The position numbers were made by a program, and so were the translations under genes. Shown here piece by piece: positions 16,131-24,758 of a stretch of DNA of 33,688 nt. Source of the stretch: Clostridia bacterium (GTDB lineage Bacteria; Bacillota_A; Clostridia; Oscillospirales; CAG-272). The stretch lies in contig JAGBGE010000002.1 of NCBI GenBank assembly GCA_017936125.1, forward strand, positions 1 through 33,688. Direction: 5' to 3'. The notes beneath the pieces are model-generated. The model did not search any database. It was not told where the DNA came from and saw nothing but the letters and a program-made list of their open reading frames with translations. Every line of letters begins with the position of its first letter. The stretch's first letter is position 1.

Positions 16131-16689
16131 TGTCGCTGCTTTCTGCCGTCTTGGCAGCCTTTTCCGCCTTTGACTCCTTGATTATATCGAGTATCAGCGC
16201 GAGTATCAGCATTCCCGCACCAACGCAGACGAATGAATCCGCGCCGTTGAACACCGCGTTCCAGATACCGCAGAAGTCGATAAAGTCGATGACTTCGCCG
16301 TTTCCCGTCACGGGATTTACGTAGAAGCCAAAGCCGAGTCTGTCAATCATATTGCCGATACCGCCCGAAATCACCATACCGAGCGACACCGCGTAGAGCC
16401 AGTTATCCGCGTGACCGAGGTAGAGATATGCGAGAAAAACGAGTATCGCAAGCGTCGAAACGACCATAAATATCCATCTCGTATCCTTGCCGTCCATCAT
16501 ACCGAATGCCGCGCCGTCGTTGGTGGTATAGGTGATATGTAAAAATCCCTTGATAAGCGGTATGGACTGACCGATTGTCATAAACTTAAAGACTAAAAAC
16601 TTCGAGAGCTGGTCGATAACTATTCCGACGAGAATAATCGCCGAATATATCAGGTATTCAAGCGGGGTTTTCTTTTTGATTAAATTCAT
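16111..16689 (-). CDS. lspA: Lipoprotein signal peptidase LspA
   Basis: The aspartyl protease that removes lipoprotein signal peptides in the membrane; it would process the lipoproteins encoded at 2278-3666 and 10063-10989. It has 192 residues and four hydrophobic segments. Conserved features are DQLSKF (26-31), NDGAAFG (57-63) and the catalytic aspartates in GNMIDRLGFG (Asp116) and NGADSFVCVG (Asp151). I chose ATG 16689 with GGAGA 5 nt upstream; an open frame reaches 16842 but would run through a terminator hairpin. The C-terminal tail is Lys/Glu/Ser-rich and longer than usual. Confidence 0.95.
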   Translation of the reverse strand: MNLIKKKTPLEYLIYSAIILVGIVIDQLSKFLVFKFMTIGQSIPLIKGFLHITYTTNDGAAFGMMDGKDTRWIFMVVSTLAILVFLAYLYLGHADNWLYAVSLGMVISGGIGNMIDRLGFGFYVNPVTGNGEVIDFIDFCGIWNAVFNGADSFVCVGAGMLILALILDIIKESKAEKAAKTAESSDNDTESN

Positions 16690-16723
16690 TTTTATCTCCG
16701 AAAAAATAAGATTTTTTGTCGTG

Positions 16724-16763
16724 AAAAAAGAGAGCTGTCGCAAATAGAAAAAATGCGACAGCT
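16724..16763 (-). terminator. Intrinsic terminator after sepF
   Basis: AGCTGTCGCA (16733-16742) pairs perfectly with TGCGACAGCT (16754-16763). On the minus strand the stem is followed by CTCTTTTTTC. It separates yggS-sepF from lspA-rluD. Confidence 0.85.
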
Positions 16764-16851
16764 TCACTATGGCGGTTATGCTTTGCAAGAAGCTAAAAGC
16801 AACCCAATAAAACGGTCTAACTTCGGTCTTGCTAAAGGACACCGTCAGAAA

Positions 16852-17262
16852 TTAGTCTTTGTCGGAAACGTCAACGTTATGGGGCGTGATGATGTAGGTG
16901 CTCTTCGCAACGTTCTTGATCTCACCGTCGTTGGAGTAGGTAACTCCGTTGAGGAAATCAAGCATACGGAGAGTCTGCGCACCGTCGAGAAGCTCGAGAT
17001 TAAGCACAACGGTGTATCCCTCGATGAGATAATCCGCAATCTCGCTAACCTCGTCAAAGGAAACGGGACGAACTACCTTGAGCTCGATGTTGCTATCAGC
17101 GTCACCAGCACTGGTAACGATGGGTGTGGGAGCCTTCTTGGGCTCTTCGTTTCTAACTGCGTTCATTGGTTTAACCTCCTCGTAAGCAGGGAAGGACGGA
17201 ACTTCAGTATCGTCACCGCCAATTCCTATATTTCTTAATTTTTGCTTAAAATTTTCAAACAT
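16852..17262 (-). CDS. sepF: Cell division protein SepF
   Basis: SepF binds FtsZ and the membrane and helps assemble the division septum. The 136 residues start with an amphipathic N-terminus (MFENFKQKLRNIGIG), the expected membrane anchor. A variable acidic/proline linker follows, then the conserved domain with VVRPVSFDEVSEIADYLIEG, LLDGAQTLRMLDFLNG and STYIITPHNV. It lies 20 nt after yggS, as in the classic Bacillota division cluster, but ylmG, ylmH, divIVA and ileS, which often follow, are absent here. Confidence 0.95.
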   Translation of the reverse strand: MFENFKQKLRNIGIGGDDTEVPSFPAYEEVKPMNAVRNEEPKKAPTPIVTSAGDADSNIELKVVRPVSFDEVSEIADYLIEGYTVVLNLELLDGAQTLRMLDFLNGVTYSNDGEIKNVAKSTYIITPHNVDVSDKD

Positions 17263-17282
17263 TTGGGCTCTTCCTTTCTTTT

Positions 17283-17972
17283 TTATCTTCTATTAAAAAG
17301 CTTCCGTCCGACTCTGACGAGTGTCGAGCCCTCCTCGATGGCGATACGGTAGCTGTCGCTCATACCCATCGAAAGAATCCCGCCCTCAAAGCCGTAGGTT
17401 CTGTTTAATCTATCAAAAAGCTCGCGCGTAAGACGGAAATAAGGTCTGATTTCCTCAGGCTCGTCGCAGACAGGGCCCATAGTCATCAGTCCTGCTACCG
17501 AGATGTTCGGCAGATCTCTGACCTTCAGGAAAAAGTCCTCGGCATCCTCGGGAAGAACACCGTCCTTCTGTTCCTCTCTCGCCGAATTTATCTCGATAAG
17601 CACCGGAACTCGTCTGCCAACCCTTGCCGCCTGCTTGTCTATCTCTGCCGCAAGCGCCATATTGTCGAGCGAATGTATCAGTCCGACCGACTCGATAATC
17701 AGCTTGACCTTGTTCCTTTGCAGATTGCCTATCTCGTGCAAGGTGGGCGTAAGACCTGCGCTTTTCAGCAAATCTCCGCGCCGCCTCAGCTCTCCCGGGC
17801 GATTCTCACCGATATCGGCAGCGCCCGAGCGCACAAGCTCGACTAATTCCTCGTCACTTCCACTCTTTGTAACCGCAACGAGAGTGACCTCTCTGCCGTA
17901 CTCTTGCGAAAGCTCGTCTATCTCACGCCGAAGCGCGTGGAGATTATCTTCAATATAAGCAAATTCGCTCAT
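17283..17972 (-). CDS. YggS-family PLP homeostasis protein
   Basis: A pyridoxal-phosphate-binding TIM-barrel protein (229 residues) that keeps cellular PLP and amino-acid pools in balance; no classical enzyme activity is known for the family. The PLP lysine is Lys36 in LVAVTKSG. Other signatures are IGENRPGEL, HEIGNLQRNKVK, GLMTMGP and SMGMSDSYRIAIEEGST. The usual family text (GENyvQE, HfIGhLQ) is altered in places. I chose ATG 17972, with GGAGGGG 5 nt upstream. It is the first gene before sepF, with its promoter at 18011-18039. Confidence 0.94.
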   Translation of the reverse strand: MSEFAYIEDNLHALRREIDELSQEYGREVTLVAVTKSGSDEELVELVRSGAADIGENRPGELRRRGDLLKSAGLTPTLHEIGNLQRNKVKLIIESVGLIHSLDNMALAAEIDKQAARVGRRVPVLIEINSAREEQKDGVLPEDAEDFFLKVRDLPNISVAGLMTMGPVCDEPEEIRPYFRLTRELFDRLNRTYGFEGGILSMGMSDSYRIAIEEGSTLVRVGRKLFNRR

Positions 17973-18010
17973 TTTCACCCCTCCACACATATTTTCGCCA
18001 TGATACATTC

Positions 18011-18039
18011 ATTATAACATATCAAATCTCGGATTTCAA
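18011..18039 (-). promoter_or_regulatory. Sigma-A promoter for yggS-sepF
   Basis: On the minus strand TTGAAA (18039-18034) and TATAAT (18016-18011) are 17 nt apart. Confidence 0.85.
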
Positions 18040-18084
18040 GACCTAAAATATGTTTTTTTCAAAAAATATTATTATTTTATATAC

Positions 18085-18113
18085 TTGATTTTACGATAGT
18101 TTTGTGCTACAAT
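18085..18113 (+). promoter_or_regulatory. Sigma-A promoter for mrnC-hisS-ygiQ
   Basis: TTGATT (18085-18090) and TACAAT (18108-18113) are 17 nt apart. The mrnC start is about 44 nt downstream of the -10. It is divergent from the yggS promoter. Confidence 0.75.
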
Positions 18114-18156
18114 TAAAATAGAAAAATATTGACATTTGGAAGAAATGGAGTAAAAG

Positions 18157-18543
18157 ATGCACGAAAAGATTCTCGGCACAAGTCTGCCGACCGTAGCGGC
18201 GCTTGCATATCTCGGTGACGCAAGGCACTCGCTTTTTGTCAGACGAATGCTTGTCGAGCGCGGAATTTGCAAGTCGGGCGAGCTCAACGAAGCCTCGCTT
18301 GCCTACGTTACTGCTGGGAAGCAGGCGGAAATGATGAGAAAAATCGAGCCGCTTCTCCTCGAGGACGAGCTTGACGTATATAAGAGAGCGGCGAATTCGG
18401 GTCACTTGAACAAGCCGAAGCACGCGAGCGCGGCAGATTACCGAGCTGCGACGGGCTTTGAGGCAGTTATCGGTATGCTCGAGTGGATAGGCGACGGTGA
18501 GAGGCTCGAGATGCTTCTTTCCGAAGCGCATAAAGAAGATTAA
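18157..18543 (+). CDS. mrnC: Mini-ribonuclease III
   Basis: A dimeric RNase III-like enzyme without a dsRNA-binding domain, which matures 23S rRNA in Bacillota. The 128 residues contain LAYLGDARHSLFVRR with the catalytic Asp21, and YRAATGFEAVIGML with Glu102. GGAG lies 6 nt before the ATG. In many relatives mrnC follows cysS; here it is first in a run with hisS, 21 nt downstream. Confidence 0.93.
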   Translation: MHEKILGTSLPTVAALAYLGDARHSLFVRRMLVERGICKSGELNEASLAYVTAGKQAEMMRKIEPLLLEDELDVYKRAANSGHLNKPKHASAADYRAATGFEAVIGMLEWIGDGERLEMLLSEAHKED

Positions 18544-18564
18544 CATACGATTGGAGATATAAAA

Positions 18565-19806
18565 ATGATTCAGAAAATTAAAGGCACAATGGATATACTC
18601 CCCGAGGAGACTCCTCTCTGGAGACATATTGAGGGTATAATGCGTGAGGAAGCCGAAAGATACGGCTATGGCGAGATCAGAACGCCCACATTCGAGAACA
18701 CCGAGCTTTTCGTGCGCGGTGTTGGTGACACCACCGATGTGGTGCAGAAGGAGATGTATACCTTCGCGGATAGAGATGAGGGACGCTCGATTTCTCTGCG
18801 CCCCGAGGGTACTGCCTCGGTTGTCAGAGCGCTTATTGAGAACGGCAAGTGCTCCGATCCGATGCCTCTCAAGTATTACTATATAATGTCCTGCTTCCGT
18901 CACGAGAAGCCCCAGGCTGGCAGAAGCCGTGAGTTCTTCCAGTTCGGCACCGAGATGTTCGGCTCGCAGAGCCCTGCCGCAGATGCTACTGCTATCTCGC
19001 TCGCGAACTCGGTTCTCCAGAGACTCGGACTCAAAAACGTTAAGCTTCACCTCAACTCAATAGGCTGTAAGGAGTGCCGTCCGACCTACCGCAAGGCGCT
19101 TGTTGACTACTATAGTTCACATTTTGACACTCTTTGCGATACCTGCAAGACAAGACTTGAGAAAAATCCTCTGCGACTCCTTGACTGCAAGAACCCCGAT
19201 TGCCACGCTCTCGCGGTTAATGCGCCCAAGACGGTAGACCACCTCTGCGAGTCCTGCCAGTCGAGTTTCGATATGCTCGGCAAGGCGCTCGACGCTATGA
19301 ATATTTCCTACGAGGTTGACTCCTCGATAGTCCGCGGTCTTGACTACTACACGGGCACCGTGTTCGAGTTTATTGCCGAGGGCATTGGCGCTCAGTCCAC
19401 CGTCTGCGGCGGCGGTCGATACGACGGACTCGTTTCCTCGCTCGGCGGTCCCGAGCTTGCAGGTATAGGCTTCGGTATGGGTATTACGAGAATTATTCTC
19501 GCGCTCCGTGAGCTTGGGCTTGACAATATCGAGGCGGAGAAGCCGCTTATCTATGTCGCTTCTCTTGGCGAGCGCGCTATGATTAAGGGACTTGAAATTG
19601 CCGAAAGACTTCGCCGTGAGGGCAAGTATGCCGAGTGCGACGTGGTTGGCAGAAGCTTGAAGGCACAGATGAAATACGCTAATAAGAAGGGCGCGAGGTA
19701 CACGCTGATTATTGGTGACTCCGAGGTTGACGCGGGAGTAGCGCAGCTTCGTGATATGGAGTCGGGCGAGCAGAGCGAGGTATCTCTCGACAGCTTCACG
19801 ATTTGA
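18565..19806 (+). CDS. hisS: Histidyl-tRNA synthetase
   Basis: Charges tRNA-His with histidine; cytoplasmic class II synthetase of 413 residues. Motif 1 lies in the N-terminal part (MDILPEETPLWRHIE and following). Motif 2 is FRHEKPQAGRSREFFQFGTE. The histidine-specific stretches are RGLDYYTGTVFEF and CGGGRYDGLV, motif 3 is GIGFGMGITR, and a C-terminal anticodon-binding domain follows. GGAG stands 9 nt before the ATG. No T-box leader is seen; expression should come from the promoter before mrnC. Confidence 0.97.
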   Translation: MIQKIKGTMDILPEETPLWRHIEGIMREEAERYGYGEIRTPTFENTELFVRGVGDTTDVVQKEMYTFADRDEGRSISLRPEGTASVVRALIENGKCSDPMPLKYYYIMSCFRHEKPQAGRSREFFQFGTEMFGSQSPAADATAISLANSVLQRLGLKNVKLHLNSIGCKECRPTYRKALVDYYSSHFDTLCDTCKTRLEKNPLRLLDCKNPDCHALAVNAPKTVDHLCESCQSSFDMLGKALDAMNISYEVDSSIVRGLDYYTGTVFEFIAEGIGAQSTVCGGGRYDGLVSSLGGPELAGIGFGMGITRIILALRELGLDNIEAEKPLIYVASLGERAMIKGLEIAERLRREGKYAECDVVGRSLKAQMKYANKKGARYTLIIGDSEVDAGVAQLRDMESGEQSEVSLDSFTI

Positions 19807-19807
19807 T

Positions 19808-21883
19808 ATGAAGAACAGACTTGATTTCCTGCCTGTAAGCGCAGGCGACGTTAAGGCTCGGAATTGGTCCGAGGTAGATTTCGTATATGTGACGGGTGAC
19901 GCTTACGTGGACCACCCGTCCTTTGGCGTTTCCATAATTTCGCGAGTGCTTGAGGCAGAGGGCTTCCGCGTCGCGATTCTCTCGCAGCCCGACTACAAGA
20001 GCTGTGAGGACTTCAAGCGTTTTGGCAGACCGCGCCTCGGCTTCCTTGTCACAGGCGGTAACATCGACTCGATGGTCGCGCACTACACGGTGTCGAAGAA
20101 GCGTCGCTCCTACGATTACTATTCCCCGGGCGGCAGGATGGGCGCGCGCCCTGACAGAGCGGTCATCGTCTACTGCAACCGTATCCGTGAGGCGTACGGT
20201 GACGTGCCGATTATTATAGGCGGACTCGAGGCATCTCTCCGCCGCTTTGCGCACTACGATTACTGGGACGACAGAGTCAGACGCTCGATTCTCGTTGACT
20301 CGCGCGCCGACCTGCTCACCTACGGTATGGGCGAGAATATTCTGCGCCGTATTGCGCACCTGCTCGATAAGGGCGTTCCCGTGCGCAAGATTCGCGACGT
20401 GCGCGGCTGCGTTTATCTCGCTAAAAAAGGCGAGACGGTGCATTTCGACTCTATTGAGATAGGCGATTACGACGTACTCAAAAGCGATAAAGAGGCATAC
20501 GCGAGAGCGTTTGCCACGCAGTATAAAAATACCGATTCGGTAAGAGGCAAGGCGATAATCGAGTATTACGGTGACAAAATGCTCGTTCAGAATCCGCCTA
20601 TGCCACCACTCGAGCGTGAGGAGCTGGACAAGGTCTATTCGCTACCGTACGCGAGAGATTTTCACCCCGATTACGATGCTCTCGGCGGCGTTCCCGCCAT
20701 AACCGAGGTCAAATTCTCGATTACGCACAACCGCGGCTGCTTCGGCGCCTGCAATTTCTGCGCTATCGCGTTCCACCAGGGACGTGAGGTTCGCTCGCGC
20801 AGCGAGGCGAGCGTTATAGCCGAGGCGAGAAAAATCACCGAGCTACCTGACTTCAAGGGCTATATCAACGACGTCGGCGGCCCGACCGCCAACTTCCGTT
20901 ATCCGTCGTGCGATAAGCAGAAGGAATGCGGTGTCTGCCCGGGCAAAAAATGTCTTGCCCCCACCCCCTGTAAGCATCTGAAAATCGACCACACCGAGTA
21001 CGCGCATATGCTCTCGGAGATTGAGGCTCTGCCTAAGGTAAAGAAGGTGTTCGTGCGTTCGGGTATCAGATTTGATTACCTCGTTTACGATAACGACGAT
21101 TCCTTCTTCCGTCAGCTCGTGTCGCATCACGTGTCGGGGCAGCTCAAGGTTGCGCCCGAGCATTGCGCAAATAACGCGCTCATGATGATGGGCAAGCCGT
21201 CTATCGAGGTCTACGAGAGATTCAAGAAAAAGTATTTTGCCCTCTGCGATGAGGCAGGGCTCGAGCAGTATCTTGTGCCTTATCTTATGTCGAGCCACCC
21301 GGGCGCGACTATGAAGGACGCTGTCGAGATGGCGCTCTGGCTGAAGAAATGGGGATATATGCCCGAGCAGGTGCAGGATTTCTATCCCACGCCCGGCACG
21401 ATTTCCACGGTAATGTACTACACGGGCATTCACCCGATGACAATGAAGCGTGTAACGGTCACCACCGACTATCACGAGAAGGCGCTCCAGCGCGCACTCT
21501 TGCAGTATTCTAAGCCCGAAAATGCCAATCTCGTCAGAGAGGCTCTGAAGCTCGCCGGCAGAGAGGACTTAATCGGCAACACACCCGATTGTCTCGTTCG
21601 ACCTGCATTCGCTCAGGGCGGCGGAAGATATATTCCCGACAAGAAAAAGAGCGCTCCTCGCTCGAAGCAGGGCAGAGGCGGCTCGCGCAAGGGAAATTCC
21701 TTTGCGAAAGTGACTTCCGCAGCGCCCAAAAAGACGAAATTTGACAGAATTTTCGGAGAGGACGCAAGCCGTATCAGACGCGAGGCAGCGCAAATGAGCG
21801 CAGGCAGTAGTAAAAGAGGACAAAAGTCAACGAAAAATGCGAAAAGCGGAGCAAAAAGCTCCGCGAAAAGCAAAAAGAGATAA
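19808..21883 (+). CDS. YgiQ-family radical SAM protein (UPF0313)
   Basis: A radical SAM enzyme of unknown reaction, 691 residues. An N-terminal B12-binding-like region (SFGVSIISRVLEAEGFRVAI, then LGFLVTGGNIDSMVAHYT) precedes the radical SAM core with the cluster motif CX3CX2C in NRGCFGACNFCA (Cys311, 315, 318). A second Cys-rich patch, CDKQKECGVCPGKKCLAPTP, follows, as in the family. The last about 70 residues are a Lys/Ser/Arg-rich tail, probably disordered. I chose ATG 19808, one nucleotide after the hisS stop, because family similarity begins there. There is no Shine-Dalgarno sequence, so translation is likely coupled to hisS. Confidence 0.92.
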   Translation: MKNRLDFLPVSAGDVKARNWSEVDFVYVTGDAYVDHPSFGVSIISRVLEAEGFRVAILSQPDYKSCEDFKRFGRPRLGFLVTGGNIDSMVAHYTVSKKRRSYDYYSPGGRMGARPDRAVIVYCNRIREAYGDVPIIIGGLEASLRRFAHYDYWDDRVRRSILVDSRADLLTYGMGENILRRIAHLLDKGVPVRKIRDVRGCVYLAKKGETVHFDSIEIGDYDVLKSDKEAYARAFATQYKNTDSVRGKAIIEYYGDKMLVQNPPMPPLEREELDKVYSLPYARDFHPDYDALGGVPAITEVKFSITHNRGCFGACNFCAIAFHQGREVRSRSEASVIAEARKITELPDFKGYINDVGGPTANFRYPSCDKQKECGVCPGKKCLAPTPCKHLKIDHTEYAHMLSEIEALPKVKKVFVRSGIRFDYLVYDNDDSFFRQLVSHHVSGQLKVAPEHCANNALMMMGKPSIEVYERFKKKYFALCDEAGLEQYLVPYLMSSHPGATMKDAVEMALWLKKWGYMPEQVQDFYPTPGTISTVMYYTGIHPMTMKRVTVTTDYHEKALQRALLQYSKPENANLVREALKLAGREDLIGNTPDCLVRPAFAQGGGRYIPDKKKSAPRSKQGRGGSRKGNSFAKVTSAAPKKTKFDRIFGEDASRIRREAAQMSAGSSKRGQKSTKNAKSGAKSSAKSKKR

Positions 21884-22334
21884 AAAGTTCGTATAAATTA
21901 CGAACAAAAATGTGAAAAAAACGGGGGCAGAAATAAATGAATGAAAAAAATCATTTTTTTCTTCCTTGCAGTTTTTTCACTCAAATAACGGAAAAGTGTA
22001 GTTTTTGCCAGGATTACCGTTATTTAGAAACGGTGAGAGTGAAAATGTTGAAAACCTGTTGAGAATTTTCTCGTTTTCCACAGTTGCCTAGCCTTTCACG
22101 CCCTTTTTCGACAAAAAGTTTTCCACATTTTCAACATAAAAGGGTGTGGAAAACATCAGAAAACAATCAGAAATTCCACCCTGAAGGTCGGGAATTTATA
22201 CTTCTCCATAGTCCGATACGGCTTGCTTAGACTCGGTCAAATCGCTTTGCACATTGCCTGACTCGGAAAAATAGGAGTAAAAATTACGAACTTTGGCACA
22301 GACTATACGAATATTACGAAAGAACGGTCTAAAA
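21884..22334. other. Structured gene-free gap before pcrA
   Basis: I find no gene in these 451 nt. Visible inverted repeats are GTTCGTA/TACGAAC (21888-21906), GTGAAAAAA/TTTTTTCAC (21912-21980) enclosing AATGA/TCATT with a T-run (a possible weak ygiQ terminator, about 21939-21960), AAATAACGG/CCGTTATTT (21983-22025), and AAATTCC/GGAATTT (22172-22198). A DnaA-box-like group is at 22074-22153. At 22225-22239 the 15-mer GCTTAGACTCGGTCA repeats a sequence of the element at 12894-12908. AGGAG at 22273-22277 has no well-placed start codon. Confidence 0.6.
22074..22153. other. DnaA-box-like cluster
   Basis: TTTTCCACA occurs at 22074-22082 and 22119-22127 and inverted (TGTGGAAAA) at 22145-22153. TGTTGAAAA (22046-22054) and its complement TTTTCAACA (22128-22136) lie alongside. 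These differ by one base from the DnaA box TTATCCACA, and the mixture is typical of Bacillota origin regions. No dnaA, dnaN or rpmH is nearby, so this is a candidate DnaA-binding site rather than a called origin. Confidence 0.4.
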
Positions 22335-24752
22335 ATGCAAGATTTAGCACAAAAATACACAAAAGCGAAGCGCGCCTTATTCGATAAAGCCTATGGCGCG
22401 CGACTCAATCCCGAGCAGCGCCGCGCGGTTTTCACCACCGACGGACCTCTGCTTGTCCTTGCGGGCGCGGGAAGCGGCAAGACCACCGTTCTTGTCAATA
22501 GAATTGCATATATAATAAGGTACGGAAACGCATATTTTTCGGACTACGTTCCCGAGGGAATTCCCCCCGAGGCTGTAGAGGTGCTTGAGGGCGCACTCAC
22601 GCTCGAGCCCGGTGAAATTGAGGAGATTCTCCCACAGTTCATCACCTCGCCCGTAGCGCCCTGGTCGGTGCTTGCTATCACCTTCACCAACAAGGCGGCA
22701 GGCGAGATAAAGGAGAGGCTTATCCGCACCTTTGAGGACGAGGAAATCGCGCGCTCGGTCTGGGCTGGCACCTTCCATTCGATTTGCCTGCGCATTCTGC
22801 GCAAGTACGGCGACCGACTTGGCTACCGCGAGGGCTTCTCGATTTACGATACCGACGACCAAAAAAGGCTCGTCACCCTCTGTATGCGCGAGCTTGAGAT
22901 TGACGAGAAGCGCCTTGCGCCCAAGGCGGTATGTACGGCTATCAGTATGGCGAAGGACGAGCTGAAATCTCCCGATGAGTACGATGTTGACCGCGACCCG
23001 AGAAGCCGTGACATTGCTGCGATTTATAAGCTGTATCAGAAGAAGCTCGGTGAATATAACGCCGTGGACTTTGACGATATTATAATGAAAACGGTTGAGC
23101 TGCTCGAGTCTGACGACGAGGTGCGCGAGTATTATCAGCGCAAGTTCCGCTACGTGCTCGTCGACGAGTACCAGGACACAAACTACGCGCAGTTTATTCT
23201 CACCAAGCTGCTCTCCGACGGTTACAGAAATATAATGGTAGTTGGCGACGACGACCAGAGCATTTACAAGTTCCGCGGCGCGACTATCGAGAATATACTT
23301 AACTTTGACAAGACCTACCCCGACGCGACGGTTATCAAGCTGGAGCAGAATTATCGCTCGACGGGCAATATACTCGAGGCGGCAAACGCCGTCATCAAGA
23401 ACAACGGCAACCGCCGTGACAAGCGCCTCTGGTGCGACAAGGGCGACGGTGAGAAGATTATTCTCCACGAGGCCGATGACCAGAACGACGAGGGTAGATA
23501 TATAATAGATAGGATAAATTCCGCTGTCAAGCGTGACGGCAGACACTATTCCGACTTTGCCGTGCTCTACCGAGTGAACGCGCTTGGCAGATCTCTTCAG
23601 ACGGGCTTTGCGAAAAGCGGCGTGCCTTACAGGGTTGTAGGCGATATGGGCTTCTACGACCGAAAGGAAGTCAAGGATATGATGGCGTATCTCTCGGTGC
23701 TCGTTTCGCCCTTCGACAACCTGCGACTCAAGCGTATTATCAACGAGCCTAAGCGCAAGATTGGCGCAGCAACCGTAGACGCTATCGAGGAGATAGCGAA
23801 CGGCAGGGGATATACGATGTATGACGTTATCAAGAACGCAGGGGAGTTCACCGCGCTTGCGAAAAGCGCAGATAAGCTCACCGCCTTTGCCGCTATGATG
23901 GAAAAAATCAAGGCGGAGAAAACTCTGCCGTCGGAGATGATTACCGCGCTCTTTGAGGACTCGGGATACAAGGCTATGCTTATAGGCGAGGGCTTCGAGG
24001 GCGAGGGAAAGATAGAGAACGTGCAGGAATTTATCGGTGCGACAGTCGAGTATGAGGCTCGCTGCGCCGAGCTGGAAATAGAGCCGACCGCCCCCGGCTT
24101 CCTCGAGGAAATATCGCTCGTTGCCGACGTAGATAAGTACGACGAGAGTGCCGATGCGGTAGTCCTTATGACCATTCACGCAGCCAAGGGACTTGAATTC
24201 CCCGTGGTGTTCCTCGCGGGAATGGAGGACGGCATCTTCCCCTCGCAGCAGAATATCGGTGAGGAAGAGGAGATGAGCGAGGAGCGCAGACTCGCATACG
24301 TTGCGATAACCCGCGCGAAGCAGCAGCTCTATATCATCCACGCGAAAAACCGTATGATGTACGGCAAGACTGCGTATAACCGACTCTCTCGCTTCGTAGA
24401 TGACGAGATGCCGAAAAGGCTTATCCACGAGGACAACCCGAGGCGTCAGCGCCCTGCGTACGCAGGCTGGGGCGGTGCCTCCGCTGCGCAGAGAGCGCCC
24501 GAGCAGAACAATTATTTCAGCGAGATGCGCAGACCCTCGGAGATTTCACAGAAAAAGCGTGAAAAGCCGGGCGCAGCCGAATACGGAGTGACGAGATTTG
24601 CCCCCGGAACGAGAGTGCATCACGATATGTTCGGTGACGGAGTAATCAACTCCGCGCGCGATATGGGCGGCGACGTGCTCTTCGAGGTCGCGTTTGACAA
24701 CGGGCAGATCAAGAAGCTTATGGCAACCTACGCGAAATTAAAGAAGATTTGA
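22335..24752 (+). CDS. pcrA: UvrD/PcrA-type ATP-dependent DNA helicase
   Basis: A superfamily 1A 3'-5' helicase in DNA repair and removal of replication obstacles, 805 residues. Motifs in order: Walker A LAGAGSGKTTVLVNRI, ITFTNKAAGEIKERL (Ia), VDEYQDTN (II), GDDDQSIYKFRGA (III), LEQNYRST (IV), TIHAAKGLEFPVVFLAG (V) and AYVAITRAKQQLYI (VI). The C-terminal end (GTRVHHDMFGDGVI to the stop) matches the PcrA tail. ATG 22335 fits the family N-terminus (QKYTKAKRALFDKAYG). A TTG at 22293 would add 14 residues; neither start has a well-spaced Shine-Dalgarno. An insert of about 50 residues between motifs I and Ia (residues about 62-112) is acidic and unusual. Confidence 0.95.
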   Translation: MQDLAQKYTKAKRALFDKAYGARLNPEQRRAVFTTDGPLLVLAGAGSGKTTVLVNRIAYIIRYGNAYFSDYVPEGIPPEAVEVLEGALTLEPGEIEEILPQFITSPVAPWSVLAITFTNKAAGEIKERLIRTFEDEEIARSVWAGTFHSICLRILRKYGDRLGYREGFSIYDTDDQKRLVTLCMRELEIDEKRLAPKAVCTAISMAKDELKSPDEYDVDRDPRSRDIAAIYKLYQKKLGEYNAVDFDDIIMKTVELLESDDEVREYYQRKFRYVLVDEYQDTNYAQFILTKLLSDGYRNIMVVGDDDQSIYKFRGATIENILNFDKTYPDATVIKLEQNYRSTGNILEAANAVIKNNGNRRDKRLWCDKGDGEKIILHEADDQNDEGRYIIDRINSAVKRDGRHYSDFAVLYRVNALGRSLQTGFAKSGVPYRVVGDMGFYDRKEVKDMMAYLSVLVSPFDNLRLKRIINEPKRKIGAATVDAIEEIANGRGYTMYDVIKNAGEFTALAKSADKLTAFAAMMEKIKAEKTLPSEMITALFEDSGYKAMLIGEGFEGEGKIENVQEFIGATVEYEARCAELEIEPTAPGFLEEISLVADVDKYDESADAVVLMTIHAAKGLEFPVVFLAGMEDGIFPSQQNIGEEEEMSEERRLAYVAITRAKQQLYIIHAKNRMMYGKTAYNRLSRFVDDEMPKRLIHEDNPRRQRPAYAGWGGASAAQRAPEQNNYFSEMRRPSEISQKKREKPGAAEYGVTRFAPGTRVHHDMFGDGVINSARDMGGDVLFEVAFDNGQIKKLMATYAKLKKI

Positions 24753-24758
24753 TATTTC

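Noticed and set aside
18120..18565. T-box leader for hisS, or FMN riboswitch for ribF
   Set aside because: hisS follows mrnC by 21 nt and ribF follows the ABC-F gene by 108 nt; neither gap holds the conserved T-box or FMN-aptamer sequences.
21884..22334. Chromosomal replication origin
   Set aside because: DnaA-box-like motifs are present but dnaA, dnaN and rpmH are absent and gene strands do not switch consistently here; kept as a lead only.
22377..24428. A very long open frame opposite pcrA (minus strand)
   Set aside because: It is a shadow of the codon bias of pcrA: no domain, no ribosome binding site, and the product is repetitive Leu/Val/Arg-rich text. The same applies to frames opposite lysS (81-1487) and the surface protein (27170-28273).
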